Below, piece by piece: positions 46,489 through 55,891 of a stretch of DNA of 64,000 nt. This DNA is from Azorinus chamasolen (lineage: Eukaryota; Mollusca; Bivalvia; Cardiida; Solecurtidae). The DNA is taken from assembly GCA_963576725.1 (NCBI GenBank), contig OY755252.1, positions 57,193,985 through 57,257,984 of the forward strand, read 5' to 3'. The stretch's first letter is position 1; every line of letters starts with the position of its first letter. Made by a program: the position numbers and the translations under genes. The notes under the pieces were generated by a model. That model saw only the letters and a program-made list of their open reading frames with translations. It searched no databases and had not been told where the DNA came from.

Positions 46489-47245
46489 GACAAGAGTGCC
46501 ATGATGGCCCTGATATTGCTCACCAGACAATCAGAGGAGGTTTTCAAAGTTTTCACTATGTTTCTATAGAAAACTTACCACCCACAGGGCAGGGCAGGGC
46601 CAAATTTAACCTCAGAACTATGATATTTACAAAATTTCTAAAGATATACTAAGTAAATATATACACCAAATATCTAAGCTCTGGGACTTGTAGTTTTTGA
46701 CAAGTAAATTTTTAAAGCTTTCCCTATTCCTATGACAACTAAGTGAACTCAACACTCTGCTATTGCTAAAGAAAACTTAAACAACAGTCTGCTTAAAAAA
46801 ACTGGCCACCCCTGGGACAGGGCAAATTTTGACCCCAGGGGTATTTAATTTATAGAACTTTTGTAGAGAATGTGAATATGATGCTATGTGCCAAATATGA
46901 AAGTTTGATAAAAAGTTTATACAAAATATGAACCTTCCAGTTTCTGAGGAGAAGATGTTCAAAGTTGTCACTATATGTCACTATATTTTCACTATTGAAA
47001 ACTTAACACCCCCGGGGGGGGGGGGGGGGGGGGCAATTTTGACTCCAGGGGCATGACTTATATAACTTTTGTAGAGGACCTACAGATGATGCTATATGCC
47101 AAAGATGAAAGTTGAGAACCCGGTAGATTCAGAGGAGAAGATTTTTAAAGGTTCAAATTGTTGACGAGGGACGACGCACGACGACGGACATCAGGCAATC
47201 ACAAAAGCTCACCCTGAGCACTTTGTGCTCTGGTGAGCTAAAAAG
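46489..47245 (+). mobile_element. HINE family C, complete copy with head and tail
   Basis: Head ACAAGAGTGCCATGATGGCC CTGATATTGCTCACCAGACAATC; four diverged core units; poly(G) expansion at ~47010-47032; GACGAGGGACGACGCACGAC microsatellite; tail hairpin GCTCACCCTGAGCAC-TTT-GTGCTCTGGTGAGC, TAAAAAG. The head GCTCACCAG is complementary to the tail CTGGTGAGC. Confidence 0.82.
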
Positions 47246-47274
47246 CCTTTGTTCTACGCCTCTGTAATAGTCAC

Positions 47275-48310
47275 TTTATGAAACCATTGTGATAAATAGA
47301 GCATTTGCTCCATAGGAGTAAATGCTCTATTTATCACAATGGTTTCAAATCTACACAATTCTGAAGTTTTCCTTGTCTCTAATTAATGCTCCTTATCAGT
47401 AGATTGATTCAAAGAGGTAGGATCTGAAAAAAGCCTTTGTGATAAATAGAGCATTTGCTCCATAGGAGTAAATGCACTATTTATCACAATGGTTTCAAAT
47501 CTACACAATTCTGAAATTTTCCTTTTCTCTAATTAACCCTTTCCCTCATATAAACATGTTTTCACGCATTTGCAAACAGAGTAGACCCAGATTTACCTCT
47601 TTGAATAAGCAGACAACATTTCTAACAGATGACAACCCTACCACTGTTTAGCATGACTTGACCGAAATTAGCACACAGTTTGGATTCTGATCTGACACAT
47701 ACAGATATGTAACTTTATATGTGGTTTGTATATGAGTTAATTTACTCCTATGGAGCAAATGCTCTATTTATCACAATGGTTTGAAATCCACACAATTCTG
47801 AAAATTTCCTTTTCTCTAATTAATGCTCCTTATCAGTAGATTTATTCAAAGAGGTAGGATCTGAAAAAACTTTTGTGATAAATAGAGCATTTGCTAACCA
47901 TTGTGATAAATAGAGCATTTGCTCCATATGAGTAAATGTTCTATCTATCACATTGGTTTCAAATCTACACAATTCTGAAATTTTCCTTTTCTATAATTAA
48001 TGCTCCTTATCAGTAGATTTATTCAAAGAGGTAGGATCTGAAAAAAGCCTTTGTGATAAATAGAGCATTTGCTCCATAGGAGTAAATGCTCTATTTATCA
48101 CAATGGTTTCAAATCTACACAATTCTGAAATTTTCCTTTTCTCTAATTAATGCTCCTTATCAGTAGATTTATTCAAAGAGGTATAATAGTCACTTTATGA
48201 AACCATTGTGATAAATAGAGCATTTGCTCCTTAGGAGTAAATGCTCTATTTATCACAATGGTTTCATATCTACACAGAGATTCTGAAATTTTCCAAGAGG
48301 TAGGATCTGA
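47275..48310. repeat. Tandem array of ~60-bp palindromes
   Basis: AACCATTGTGATAAATAGAG, CATTTGCTCCATAGGAGTAA, ATGCTCTATTTATCACAATG, GTTT is a near-perfect 60-bp palindrome, arrayed with starts near 47282, 47441, 47895, 48045 and 48201 and a half copy at ~47745, about 155-160 bp apart where intact. Linkers share TCAAATCTACACAATTCTGA, TTTTCCTTTTCTCTAATTAA and GATTTATTCAAAGAGGTAGG. A piggyBac end (TTAACCCTTTCCCTC at ~47533) interrupts it. Confidence 0.9.
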
Positions 48311-48479
48311 AAATAGCATATGAGGGAATGGGTTGAAAACAGTGAACAAACAGACACTAATTCTGAAGCAGACACCTTTATAGAGTTTTGACCAGGAACT
48401 TGACCTATCCAGTGATTGTGTAAGACAGACTGAGTATCTGGGGTCCTTCTAGCTCAGGGGAACCTTTATAGTGTAAAAG

Positions 48480-48943
48480 TCTATTTTAAAGTATAACCAA
48501 CAGGGCAGGGCCAATTTTAACCTCAGAACTATGATATTAACCAATTTCAATAAGCCTACTAAGTAAATCTATACACCAAATATCTAAGCTCTGTGACATG
48601 TAGTTTTTGACAAGAAGATTTTTAAAGCTTTCCCCATGCCTAACCTAAGTGAACCCAGCATTCTGCTACTTGTACAGAAACAACAGTCAGCTAGAGAAAA
48701 CTGGCCACCCCTGGGACCGTGGCGGGCCAATTTTGACTCCAGGGACATAATTTATAACTTTTGTAGAGGACCTATAGGTAATGCTATGTGCCAAAGATGA
48801 AAGCTGAGAACCCTGTAGATTCAGAGGAGAAGACTTTTAAAGGTTCAAATTGTTGACGACGCACGACAAACGCCGATAGACGGCAGACATCAGGCAATCA
48901 CAAAAGCTCACCCTGAGCACTTTGTGCTCTGGTGAGCTAAAAA
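48480..48943 (+). mobile_element. HINE family C, headless copy with tail
   Basis: Core units related to 46600-46750 (GGGCAGGGCCAATTTTAACC; ACTATGATATTAACCAATTT), then GACGACGCACGACAAACGCC and the intact GCTCACCCTGAGCACTTTGTG hairpin. Confidence 0.75.
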
Positions 48944-48944
48944 T

Positions 48945-49255
48945 ATCATTATATTTCAATTTGATAAATTTTGCTGTTCTGTCTTCAATATAAATAGCAA
49001 TTATTCACATATACCTGTCTCCCTAAATAACACTTTATTCCATCAATATTCATGTAAGAAATAATGATATCATGAATACTAATTACATTAATTATTAAAA
49101 TAACGCTATAACTTAGCAAAGGAATTTTTTACCATGAAAGAAACTGTACAATCATAGCTACTGACAGTAAACATAATCAAACAGAGCAGACCCGACTCAA
49201 ATAGGAGATGTTTGATCTGTGTCTACACTGACTGCAATCTTAAAATTATCATATT
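48945..49255. other. AT-rich spacer with a MITE core remnant
   Basis: ATATTCATGTAAGAAATAAT (49039) and AACAGAGCAGACCCGACTCA (49185) derive from the piggyBac-MITE family. No gene. Confidence 0.45.
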
Positions 49256-49258
49256 TTC

Positions 49259-50424
49259 CAGAGCCCCAGATAAGATGCTTAAATTTAAAAATTTTCAAGC
49301 ACAGCTCATTTATTTCTCCACAAAACCCTATACTAGCTGTGACCACTCTTTAGCACAGGGGGCCATTTCGTGGGTCTACATGGTCTAAAAAGTGAAAAAA
49401 ATTGATTGGGTCGATTTAGTGTTATATTATATACAAGGGGTCTAACTACCCATTCGCAGATTTCACGACCGATTCGAAATAACGCCCGGTTTTGGGCTAT
49501 TAAGATAAAAGACCCACTAATGTTTGGTACGAACGTGAAGCTGGGACCATGTACTTTTCAAATAATATAACTTTTGATACATTTCGACTAAGCCGTAGCC
49601 AGTGCCGATGTGAAATTCCAACAAAATACGCTGATTTAGCTTACTCGAACGAGAAGTCGCAACAACTTGACCTAGTTTCTAGTTGATCAGTAACAGGGCA
49701 CTTGATTGACCTAGGGATGGTGCCCTGCGTTCTCGCAAACGCTTATTGGGTAAGCAAAGTAACAGACACGCGGATGTTGTTAATTGTAAAGGAAGCGGGT
49801 CACGTGACTCGTAGTAGCCTGACAGAAATTTAAATCTGCTAATTGCACGAAAATTCGCCTGCATTTCGGATCTGCATCAGTGTCTGCAGATAGTTTGAGA
49901 GGTAAACGATAGCTTTTTGTCATATATATTGATTGCACAATCGTTTTGTCCCGAGGCATCGCGATTATGGCCGTAATAGGGGGGGGGGTCTAGCGACAAA
50001 TCGATCGACTTCTCGTTCGAGTAAGCAAAATCAGCGTATTTTGTAGGAATTTCACGCCGGCACTGGCTACGGCTTAGTCGAAATGTATCAAAAGTTATAT
50101 TATTTGAAAAGTACATGGTCCCAGCTTCACGTTCGTACCAAACATTAGTGGGTCTTTTATCTTGATAGCCCAAAACCGGGCGTTATTTCGAATCGGTCGT
50201 GAAATCTGCGAATGGGTAGTTAGACCCCTTGTATATAATATAACACTAAATCGACCCAATCAATTTTTTTTACTTTTAGACCATGTAGACCCACGAAATG
50301 GCCCCCTGTGCTCTTTAAAATTGTCTCTCTCAGACAGATCATTCTAAAGAGTGGTCACAGTATAGGGTTTAGTGAAGAAATGACGATTTTAGTATTTGAG
50401 TATGCCCTGTTATCTGTAGCTCTG
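49259..50424. mobile_element. Palindromic MITE split by a hAT insertion
   Basis: Ends CAGAGCCCCAGATAAG and CTGTTATCTGTAGCTCTG; inner arms CAAAACCCTATACTAGCTGT, GACCACTCTTTAG and CTAAAGAGTGGTCACAGTATAGGG. A 7-bp direct repeat TATTTTC borders it (49252-49258, 50425-50431). It is interrupted by hAT copy 2. Same family as 4170 and 24457. Confidence 0.78.
49354..50310 (-). mobile_element. Non-autonomous hAT element, copy 2 (flipped, nested)
   Basis: 957 bp, CACAGGGGGCCATTTCGTGG ... CCACGAAATGGCCCCCTGTG, same ~300-bp arms as copy 1. The unique middle is in the reverse orientation relative to copy 1. Flanks CTCTTTAG (49346-49353) and CTCTTTAA (50311-50318) are an 8-bp duplication with one mismatch, fitting nTnnnnAn. 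GTCACGTGAC is retained at 49799-49808; a poly(G) tract lies at ~49979. Confidence 0.88.
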
Positions 50425-50470
50425 TATTTTCACTATCTTTATTATAGATAGTGAAAATACAGAGCTACAG
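50414..50470. repeat. Perfect 25-bp-arm hairpin
   Basis: CTGTAGCTCTGTATTTTCAC TATCT, loop TTATTAT, then the exact complement. The outer 11 bp are the terminus of the 49259-50424 MITE, so this is an inverted duplication of a MITE end with its flank. Confidence 0.9.
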
Positions 50471-50474
50471 AATA

Positions 50475-52190
50475 TAGACAAGAAATAACCGGACATAAAC
50501 AATTTAACCCGTCCCCCACTTTCAAATTGATTCTATTATTTGATGTAAATGAATGTTTTCACTTTTGATCATGCAGCAAACTTATCTTCCCTATATATGT
50601 AATTACCTGGACTGTTTCTACTAGGATTACTGTCATTCATTATCTACTTTTAAAAATTAATTATTTGTTTACATTCAAAACGTACCTTTAAATATCCTTG
50701 CATTCATGTAAAATCCATGTTTGTTGAGCAATGTCACTCGGCCTATTTTGCAATCCACCATTACCATTACAAACTGAAAATAGGTCATTTTCTAGGAATG
50801 AAGCAATATGATGTCACAGGGGACCAAGTCTAAACGTACCCAATACCAAAACGTACCTAAATTATTTTGTCAAAATTATGTAAAGTTATTATTTTATTAG
50901 ATACTTCATAATGTGTTTGATCCTCATGCAGATTATTTACTTATGATCTGGTTTAAAAAAATATTTAAAAAATATTTTTAATGTAACATAATATACATAG
51001 AGCTAAATAGAAATAAATGTTTTAAATTGTTATGTTCAAATGTACCCGCTTATTCTGATGTAGTGTAATACTGAAGCAGGCGTAGGCATTTTTTATTGTT
51101 ATAATCAAAGTGATATAAAAATTTTACTTCATAGAAATTTGCAGTTAGTATTCAAATTATTTTTAAATGAAATGTAACATTCCGTATGTCCAAAAATAAA
51201 CTTATAATAAGAACAACTAAATTTGTTCAAATTAATCACACCACTGAATGTGTGAAATTCCTGTCTCCTTATGAATACACGAGGAATACCTGTTGTATGC
51301 TGCTCACACTTTATGAATTAACATTCGTATTTCCCCAGGTTAGTTCAGCTTCTCAGTCTGATAGTGGTTTATTTTATATATTTATTTATTGACATTTAAG
51401 GTCAATCAGCAAATATACAAACACATGAAAATCACAATGTTATTAAAATGAAACTTTCTTTTTTTATATTTTGATGTGGTTATCATATATGGGCCATTAT
51501 GCCATATGGCATGAATGATATAATAAGAAAATCAATATAAATTCACATATTATCAAATTATCCAAATTTTCCATTTCAGATTATACATTATTATTGTCAT
51601 AAATAAATACAATTTTGACAACTCAGATCTGATTGCCCTTACATTAACCGTGGGCTTGCTGTGACAACATATTATTTCTTTCTGCAGTTGAAAGCAGAAA
51701 CTAAACATACATGTATTTTTATTGAAAAAAAAAAGTCTATGTTACGGGAAGAAGATTCTGTCAGGAGCTAAATGGCAACGGAAGTTTGAAGAAATATTCA
51801 AAATTAAAAGGGAGGGATTGTGTACAGATTAAATTATTACTAGAATACAGTTTACAAAGAATTGTTCAATCATATGGTGAAAATAAAAAATTCTGATTTT
51901 CCCAAACTTTGATTCGAAAATACCTTTAAAATACATAACTTGAGTGATGTCCTATGTTTATTTGCTACTTCAAACCAATTCATGATTTTTAAACCTAATA
52001 TTGAGATGGGGTTGTTTTGCCATGAGGACGAATTGGGCAATGGCCGTCAGCAGGTTGCCTTGAAAGCTATGGCGTAATATTGTTATAATAATTGTTCAGA
52101 ACACAAAGCGAAACAAAAGGTAAACGGTGGTAAAACAAACCACAGTCTCATTATTAAAACAATGCAATTATCAAAATAAAAGCATAAAAT
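50475..52190. other. Low-repeat AT-rich DNA, possible intron/3' region
   Basis: The longest stretch in the window without recognisable mobile DNA. No exon is convincing, though it lies downstream (minus strand) of the candidate first exon at 52195-52227 and could be its first intron. Confidence 0.4.
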
Positions 52191-52194
52191 TTAC

Positions 52195-52227
52195 CATGCA
52201 CTTTCCACCGTTCAAGGACGCAGCCAT
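52195..52227 (-). CDS. Probable first coding exon, peptide MAASLNGGKCM
   Basis: On the minus strand AAATATGGCTGCGTCC gives an ATG followed by GCT GCG, a frequent start context, then 11 codons to a donor ATG|GTAAAT at 52194. The exon ends on a codon boundary. Only this short exon is visible; continuation would lie below 52190 and I could not find it. Product unknown. The upstream region has a symmetric CRE-like palindrome, a CCAAT box and a GCGGCCATTTT motif within 230 bp, supporting a promoter. It could still be chance, since the coding part is only 33 nt. Confidence 0.4.
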
Positions 52228-52390
52228 ATTTCCTTTGTCGTTGCCGTCTCGGCTGTCAGGATCATTCGATCAATACATGTACGTTTATTCAAATGTCTTA
52301 AGCATTGATTAAAGTAAATGCACCAAATCTCAATGACCATTTTGTTTATTGCAAACCGAATTCTGATCACTGGATCTTTTGCAAAGCTAC

Positions 52391-52449
52391 AGCGGCCATT
52401 TTACCGGAATTCGAGAAGAGCCTACGCACGTCATCGATGACGTAATTGG
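52391..52449 (-). promoter_or_regulatory. Candidate promoter: CRE palindrome, CCAAT, YY1-like
   Basis: ACGTCATCGATGACGT (52428-52443) is a perfect palindrome with two CRE half-sites; ATTGG (52445-52449) is a CCAAT box on the minus strand; GCGGCCATTTT (52392-52402) resembles a YY1 site. They sit 165-220 bp upstream of the ATG at 52227. Function is inferred from motifs only. Confidence 0.45.
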
Positions 52450-52898
52450 TTGTCACCGGAGATTATTTAAGCAATTTGTGGGGTGTGAAAAATCGATTTT
52501 TTTATTATGCATTTTTTGGCTATATATCATGGCCCGCATGGTAGTTAAAATGACAATTAAGCTTTATGTATTTTATTTTGTATTATATATAGCCAGTTTA
52601 ATAAAAAAAAATAGAAATTGGGAAGTCTCCTTAATCCTGAAAATATAGGTCGATGAAATATACACCACAATTTCTAAAAATCTCTCTAGTTTAAAAAAAA
52701 AACTACAAATGTCAAACTTTTTTTAATTACACAATAAATAAAGTGAGTTTGAATCACAGAGCAGTAAAAGTAATGGTCTGTTCAGTCTTGATTTTGGATA
52801 GTCAATGTTCAAAATATTAAGGAGACCACTTTTTGTCTCCCTATTCCAACGGTCCCCCTTATGCGGTGGTCCTAGGACGGATGGTCTCCCGAAGGAGT

Positions 52899-52900
<2 letters not shown>
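52450..52900. other. AT-rich DNA, nothing recognised
   Basis: An 89-codon plus-strand ORF at 52379-52648 runs through the motif cluster and is hydrophobic and AT-driven; not supported as a gene. Confidence 0.35.

Positions 52901-52940
<40 letters not shown>
52901..52940. repeat. (TA)n microsatellite
   Basis: About 20 uninterrupted AT dinucleotides. Confidence 0.95.
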
Positions 52941-52941
<1 letters not shown>

Positions 52942-53024
52942 AGTAAAGAGTTAATGCAAATCTTTCTGCTGCAGTTTGGGTCCGTAAATTTTCTGCTGAA
53001 GTCAAAACTTTCTGTGCTATTGTA

Positions 53025-53225
53025 GCAAATGTATCTAGTTAATATTCATGACATCATCATTTATTACATAAATATTCATGGGAAGCCTTAAAATTTAATT
53101 AGGCTCACAAAGATTAAACCTTTCCTACATACAAATGCTTTTTCACGCCTTTGAAAACAGAAGACGAAGAATAGACAGCTCCTGTAGGAGCCACCTGATC
53201 AGGATGTACTCCTTTGCTTATGAAA
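53025..53225. mobile_element. Degraded piggyBac-type MITE
   Basis: AATATTCATGACATCATCAT, ATTAAACCTTTCCTAC, TTTTCACGCCTTTGAAAACA, GACAGCTCCTGTAGGAGCCA, CCTGATCAGG are family landmarks; no intact TTAA pair. Confidence 0.5.
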
Positions 53226-53655
53226 TTAGAACAGATTTACTACAGTTTCTACCAATACTAAAATTCGAGGTCACCTCAGGATCCAAATTGTTTGACATTT
53301 GGCCAGTAGTTCCTTTAAAGCTTGAACGATTTGGAAATCAGTAAAACTTGCCCAAAATCATAGCTTGGGTGGACATATTTTTATACTATGATACATATTT
53401 AAACATTATAAGACCCTGAATAGATGCCATGTCATTGAGTATATAGTATATATACGAATTACCCTGAGCGTTCAGACAGGCAAACTTAGTATATACCATT
53501 TGTTGCTGGGGCAATCTAATTAAAAAATATCACAATAATTCCAAATTAAATTATTCCGCTTTACAAACAGGTGTTAATGGAATAGTTGGCGCCTAACTGC
53601 GTAGGCTCGTTAGGGAAACCAATTGTATATATATCGTAGTGTTTCTGTTACCATA

Positions 53656-53871
53656 CAGTAAAACATCTCTAAACTGGACATAAAAACTAGTATCAAAACC
53701 AGTATTTCAGGCAGGTGATAGCTAAATGCAGGTTGAACGTCATGTAGAAAGCTCCTAGACTTTTACCTCCAGAAACTTTCTGCATTACGGTCACCCTGCA
53801 TTAAGCAAGATCCAGCCTTAAAATATCTGAATTGTTCTGTAATAAATTTCTGGTTTAGAAAAGTTCTACTG
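53656..53871. mobile_element. pogo-like MITE with TA duplication
   Basis: CAGTAAAACATCTCTAAACT at the left and TTTAGAAAAGTTCTACTG at the right, TA on both sides (53654-53655, 53872-53873). Inner hairpin TAGCTAAATGCAGGTTGAAC / TACGGTCACCCTGCATTAAG. Confidence 0.82.
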
Positions 53872-53889
53872 TACAAGTAGAATTGTGAT

Positions 53890-54380
53890 ATCTTTTATTT
53901 GACAATAAGCGTTCATCTGTATATGTATCATGTAAGTTTTCTTTGATAATTGGTGTACAACTGTTTATAATATATAGTTTCTTTGACAGTACGTGTACAT
54001 TTGTACATACTGTAACAGTGAACCCTCGTTATTACGACATTTGATATAATGGAATATTCATTATACATGCATTACTATCTGAATATAAGTATTAACACTT
54101 CTCGTCTGATATTCAAATGTGAAATTAGCTGAATCATTCTAAAGTTGTTGCCACTGAATTATAATAGCAATTAGTGCAGACCTACATGAGACAGTTCCTC
54201 TTAAAGCTGTCTCATATGGTCTTTATTTACAAATGCAGACATACAGGCTAATAATATAACAAGGTTTAATGTTTGTTGCAACAGCAGTTTCAGTACAACA
54301 ACACTATGGGAATTAAAGTGGTTGTACAACAAGGGTTGACTGTATAATGTTTTTCTTTAACGATACATGTGCATATATGT
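53890..54380. repeat. ~45-50-bp minisatellite, left block
   Basis: Degenerate units TTTTCTTTGAtaAT..TGTACAA.TGT.TATAATATAT at 53930-54012 and 54343-54380, interrupted by a MITE. Matching units resume at 63361-63500, so the 9-kb element sits inside this minisatellite. Confidence 0.65.
54016..54342. mobile_element. Tc1/pogo-like MITE (CAGTGAACCCTCG end)
   Basis: CAGTGAACCCTCGTTATTAC at the left and GTTGTACAACAAGGGTTGAC TG at the right are inverted. Right flank TA, left flank AA. It contains GTGCAGACCTACATGAGACA/GCTGTCTCATATGGTC, a piggyBac-MITE core, so something nested inside. Confidence 0.6.
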
Positions 54381-54394
54381 ATATATGTAAGACT

Positions 54395-54870
54395 CAAATC
54401 GAGGGCCGGTCCCAGATCGAGGGCCGATTCCAAAATCGTGGGCCGATCCAAAATCGTGGGCCGATCCTGGGCCAAAATCGTGGGCCGATCCATAACCATG
54501 GGCCGATCGTGGGCCAATCCAAAATCGTGGGCCGGTCTGAAAAATTTTGAGCGTCCATACACATTCTTGGGCCGTTCTAAAATATTGAGATCCGAAACTT
54601 TTGAGATTTAATATCCGACCTTGCAAACAAAACACATATCTAGGGCCGATTCCAAAATCGTGGGCCGATCCAGAATCGTGGGCTGATCGAGGGCCATTCC
54701 AAAATCTAGGACCGGTTTGAAGTTTTGAGCGTCAATACAAATAATGATGAGCAGGAATTGAGGCGTTATTTCCGATCTGTAATCGTGGGCCCTGATTTCC
54801 GAACCTGCAGTCATAACAAATAAGTATGCCAATTCGATAATCGCGGGCCTGTCTGAAATCGATGTCGGAG
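54395..54870. repeat. Subterminal repeats, unit 1 (GGGCCGATCC type)
   Basis: About a dozen copies of AAATCGTGGGCCGATCC and variants (GATCGAGGGCCGATTCC, AACCATGGGCCGATCG, CTAGGACCGGTTTG), with spacers TTTTGAGCGTC(C/A)ATAC. Such clusters next to termini are often transposase-binding arrays. Open frames rich in GRSKIVGRS or DRPTILDRP are this repeat read through. Confidence 0.8.
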
Positions 54871-55037
54871 GGTGCACATCTTAAATAATTCAATGTTAAA
54901 AAAGGATGACGACAATATACACAAGAAACACACTTTAATACGGCGTGATTAATGTATACTTTTTCAAATAAACGCTTACATGAGGGATAGGGTTAAATAC
55001 AGGATTAATCCTACGGCAATTTGAGATTTGCGACGGT

Positions 55038-55126
55038 ATATGAGGTTTCTAACGGTCGCAAATTATTTTAATGGCGACGCCGAAGGCGGTGTCGTTAAAT
55101 AATTTAAGACCGTTAAAAACCTCATA
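55038..55126. repeat. 89-nt stem-loop, unit 1
   Basis: Arm TATGAGGTTTCTAACGGTCG CAAATTATTT...GACGCC pairs with GGCGGTGTCG...AAATAATTTAAGACCGTTAA AAACCTCATA around a GAA loop, with a few mismatches. Confidence 0.75.
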
Positions 55127-55891
55127 TTTACAGTAGAATTAAACCTATTCTAGCGCAATCTTATCACGAAAAATGCCAAATCGCTGAATCCGATCTAAAT
55201 GTCCTTTGTGCCCGGGTTTTCTCTATCCCATGCGGGCGGATGCTAAAATGAGTGATGAGACGAGAAATAGTGCACCAATTTCTCTCAGATTTCTTACAAT
55301 ACCTTGAACTTTTAACCCTGGTTCATACAAAGTCAAAACACCGGACCAGTTATAAGTTTAATATATCATTAGTCGTGAATAATTGTGCAGTAGCTATTAC
55401 ATATTTTCAATTAATCAATACATATGTTGAGAAAAGTAACGTTATCTTAGTCATTGGCGCCATACGCAAACATGTCGTTACGTTATAACGTTATGTTTGA
55501 ATTAAAAAATAAATAAGGAAGAATCTGGATCACAGCGCTAAGAACATCTCAATAATTCTCCAATTGACACATGTGCATATAAGAGCCGGTCAAGTCGTGA
55601 CAAAGTAAACAATTGAAATAACATGAAATACCAGAATATGTGTCAATGTACACATACGGATTTATCATTGCTTACAAGGAATATCACAGTAGATCTAAGT
55701 GTTAGATAAACAACGAGCATTGATGTATTTACACACACTAAGTTCTATTCGGTCGTTTTCGATTGGTTGGATTAGCGACATATATATATATATAACCCTG
55801 ATTTGTTATATGCCGTAAAATCGGTCACATGAGCCAATAAGATTGCAAGATATGCTTGAGTTTGTAACGATTTTATGCTAACATGCTTTAA

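Noticed and set aside
54290..54877. ORFs rich in GRSKIVGRS / DRPTILDRP on both strands (also at 58152-58753 and 63205-63480)
   Set aside because: Read-through of the CGTGGGCCGATCC subterminal repeats; open in several frames on both strands.
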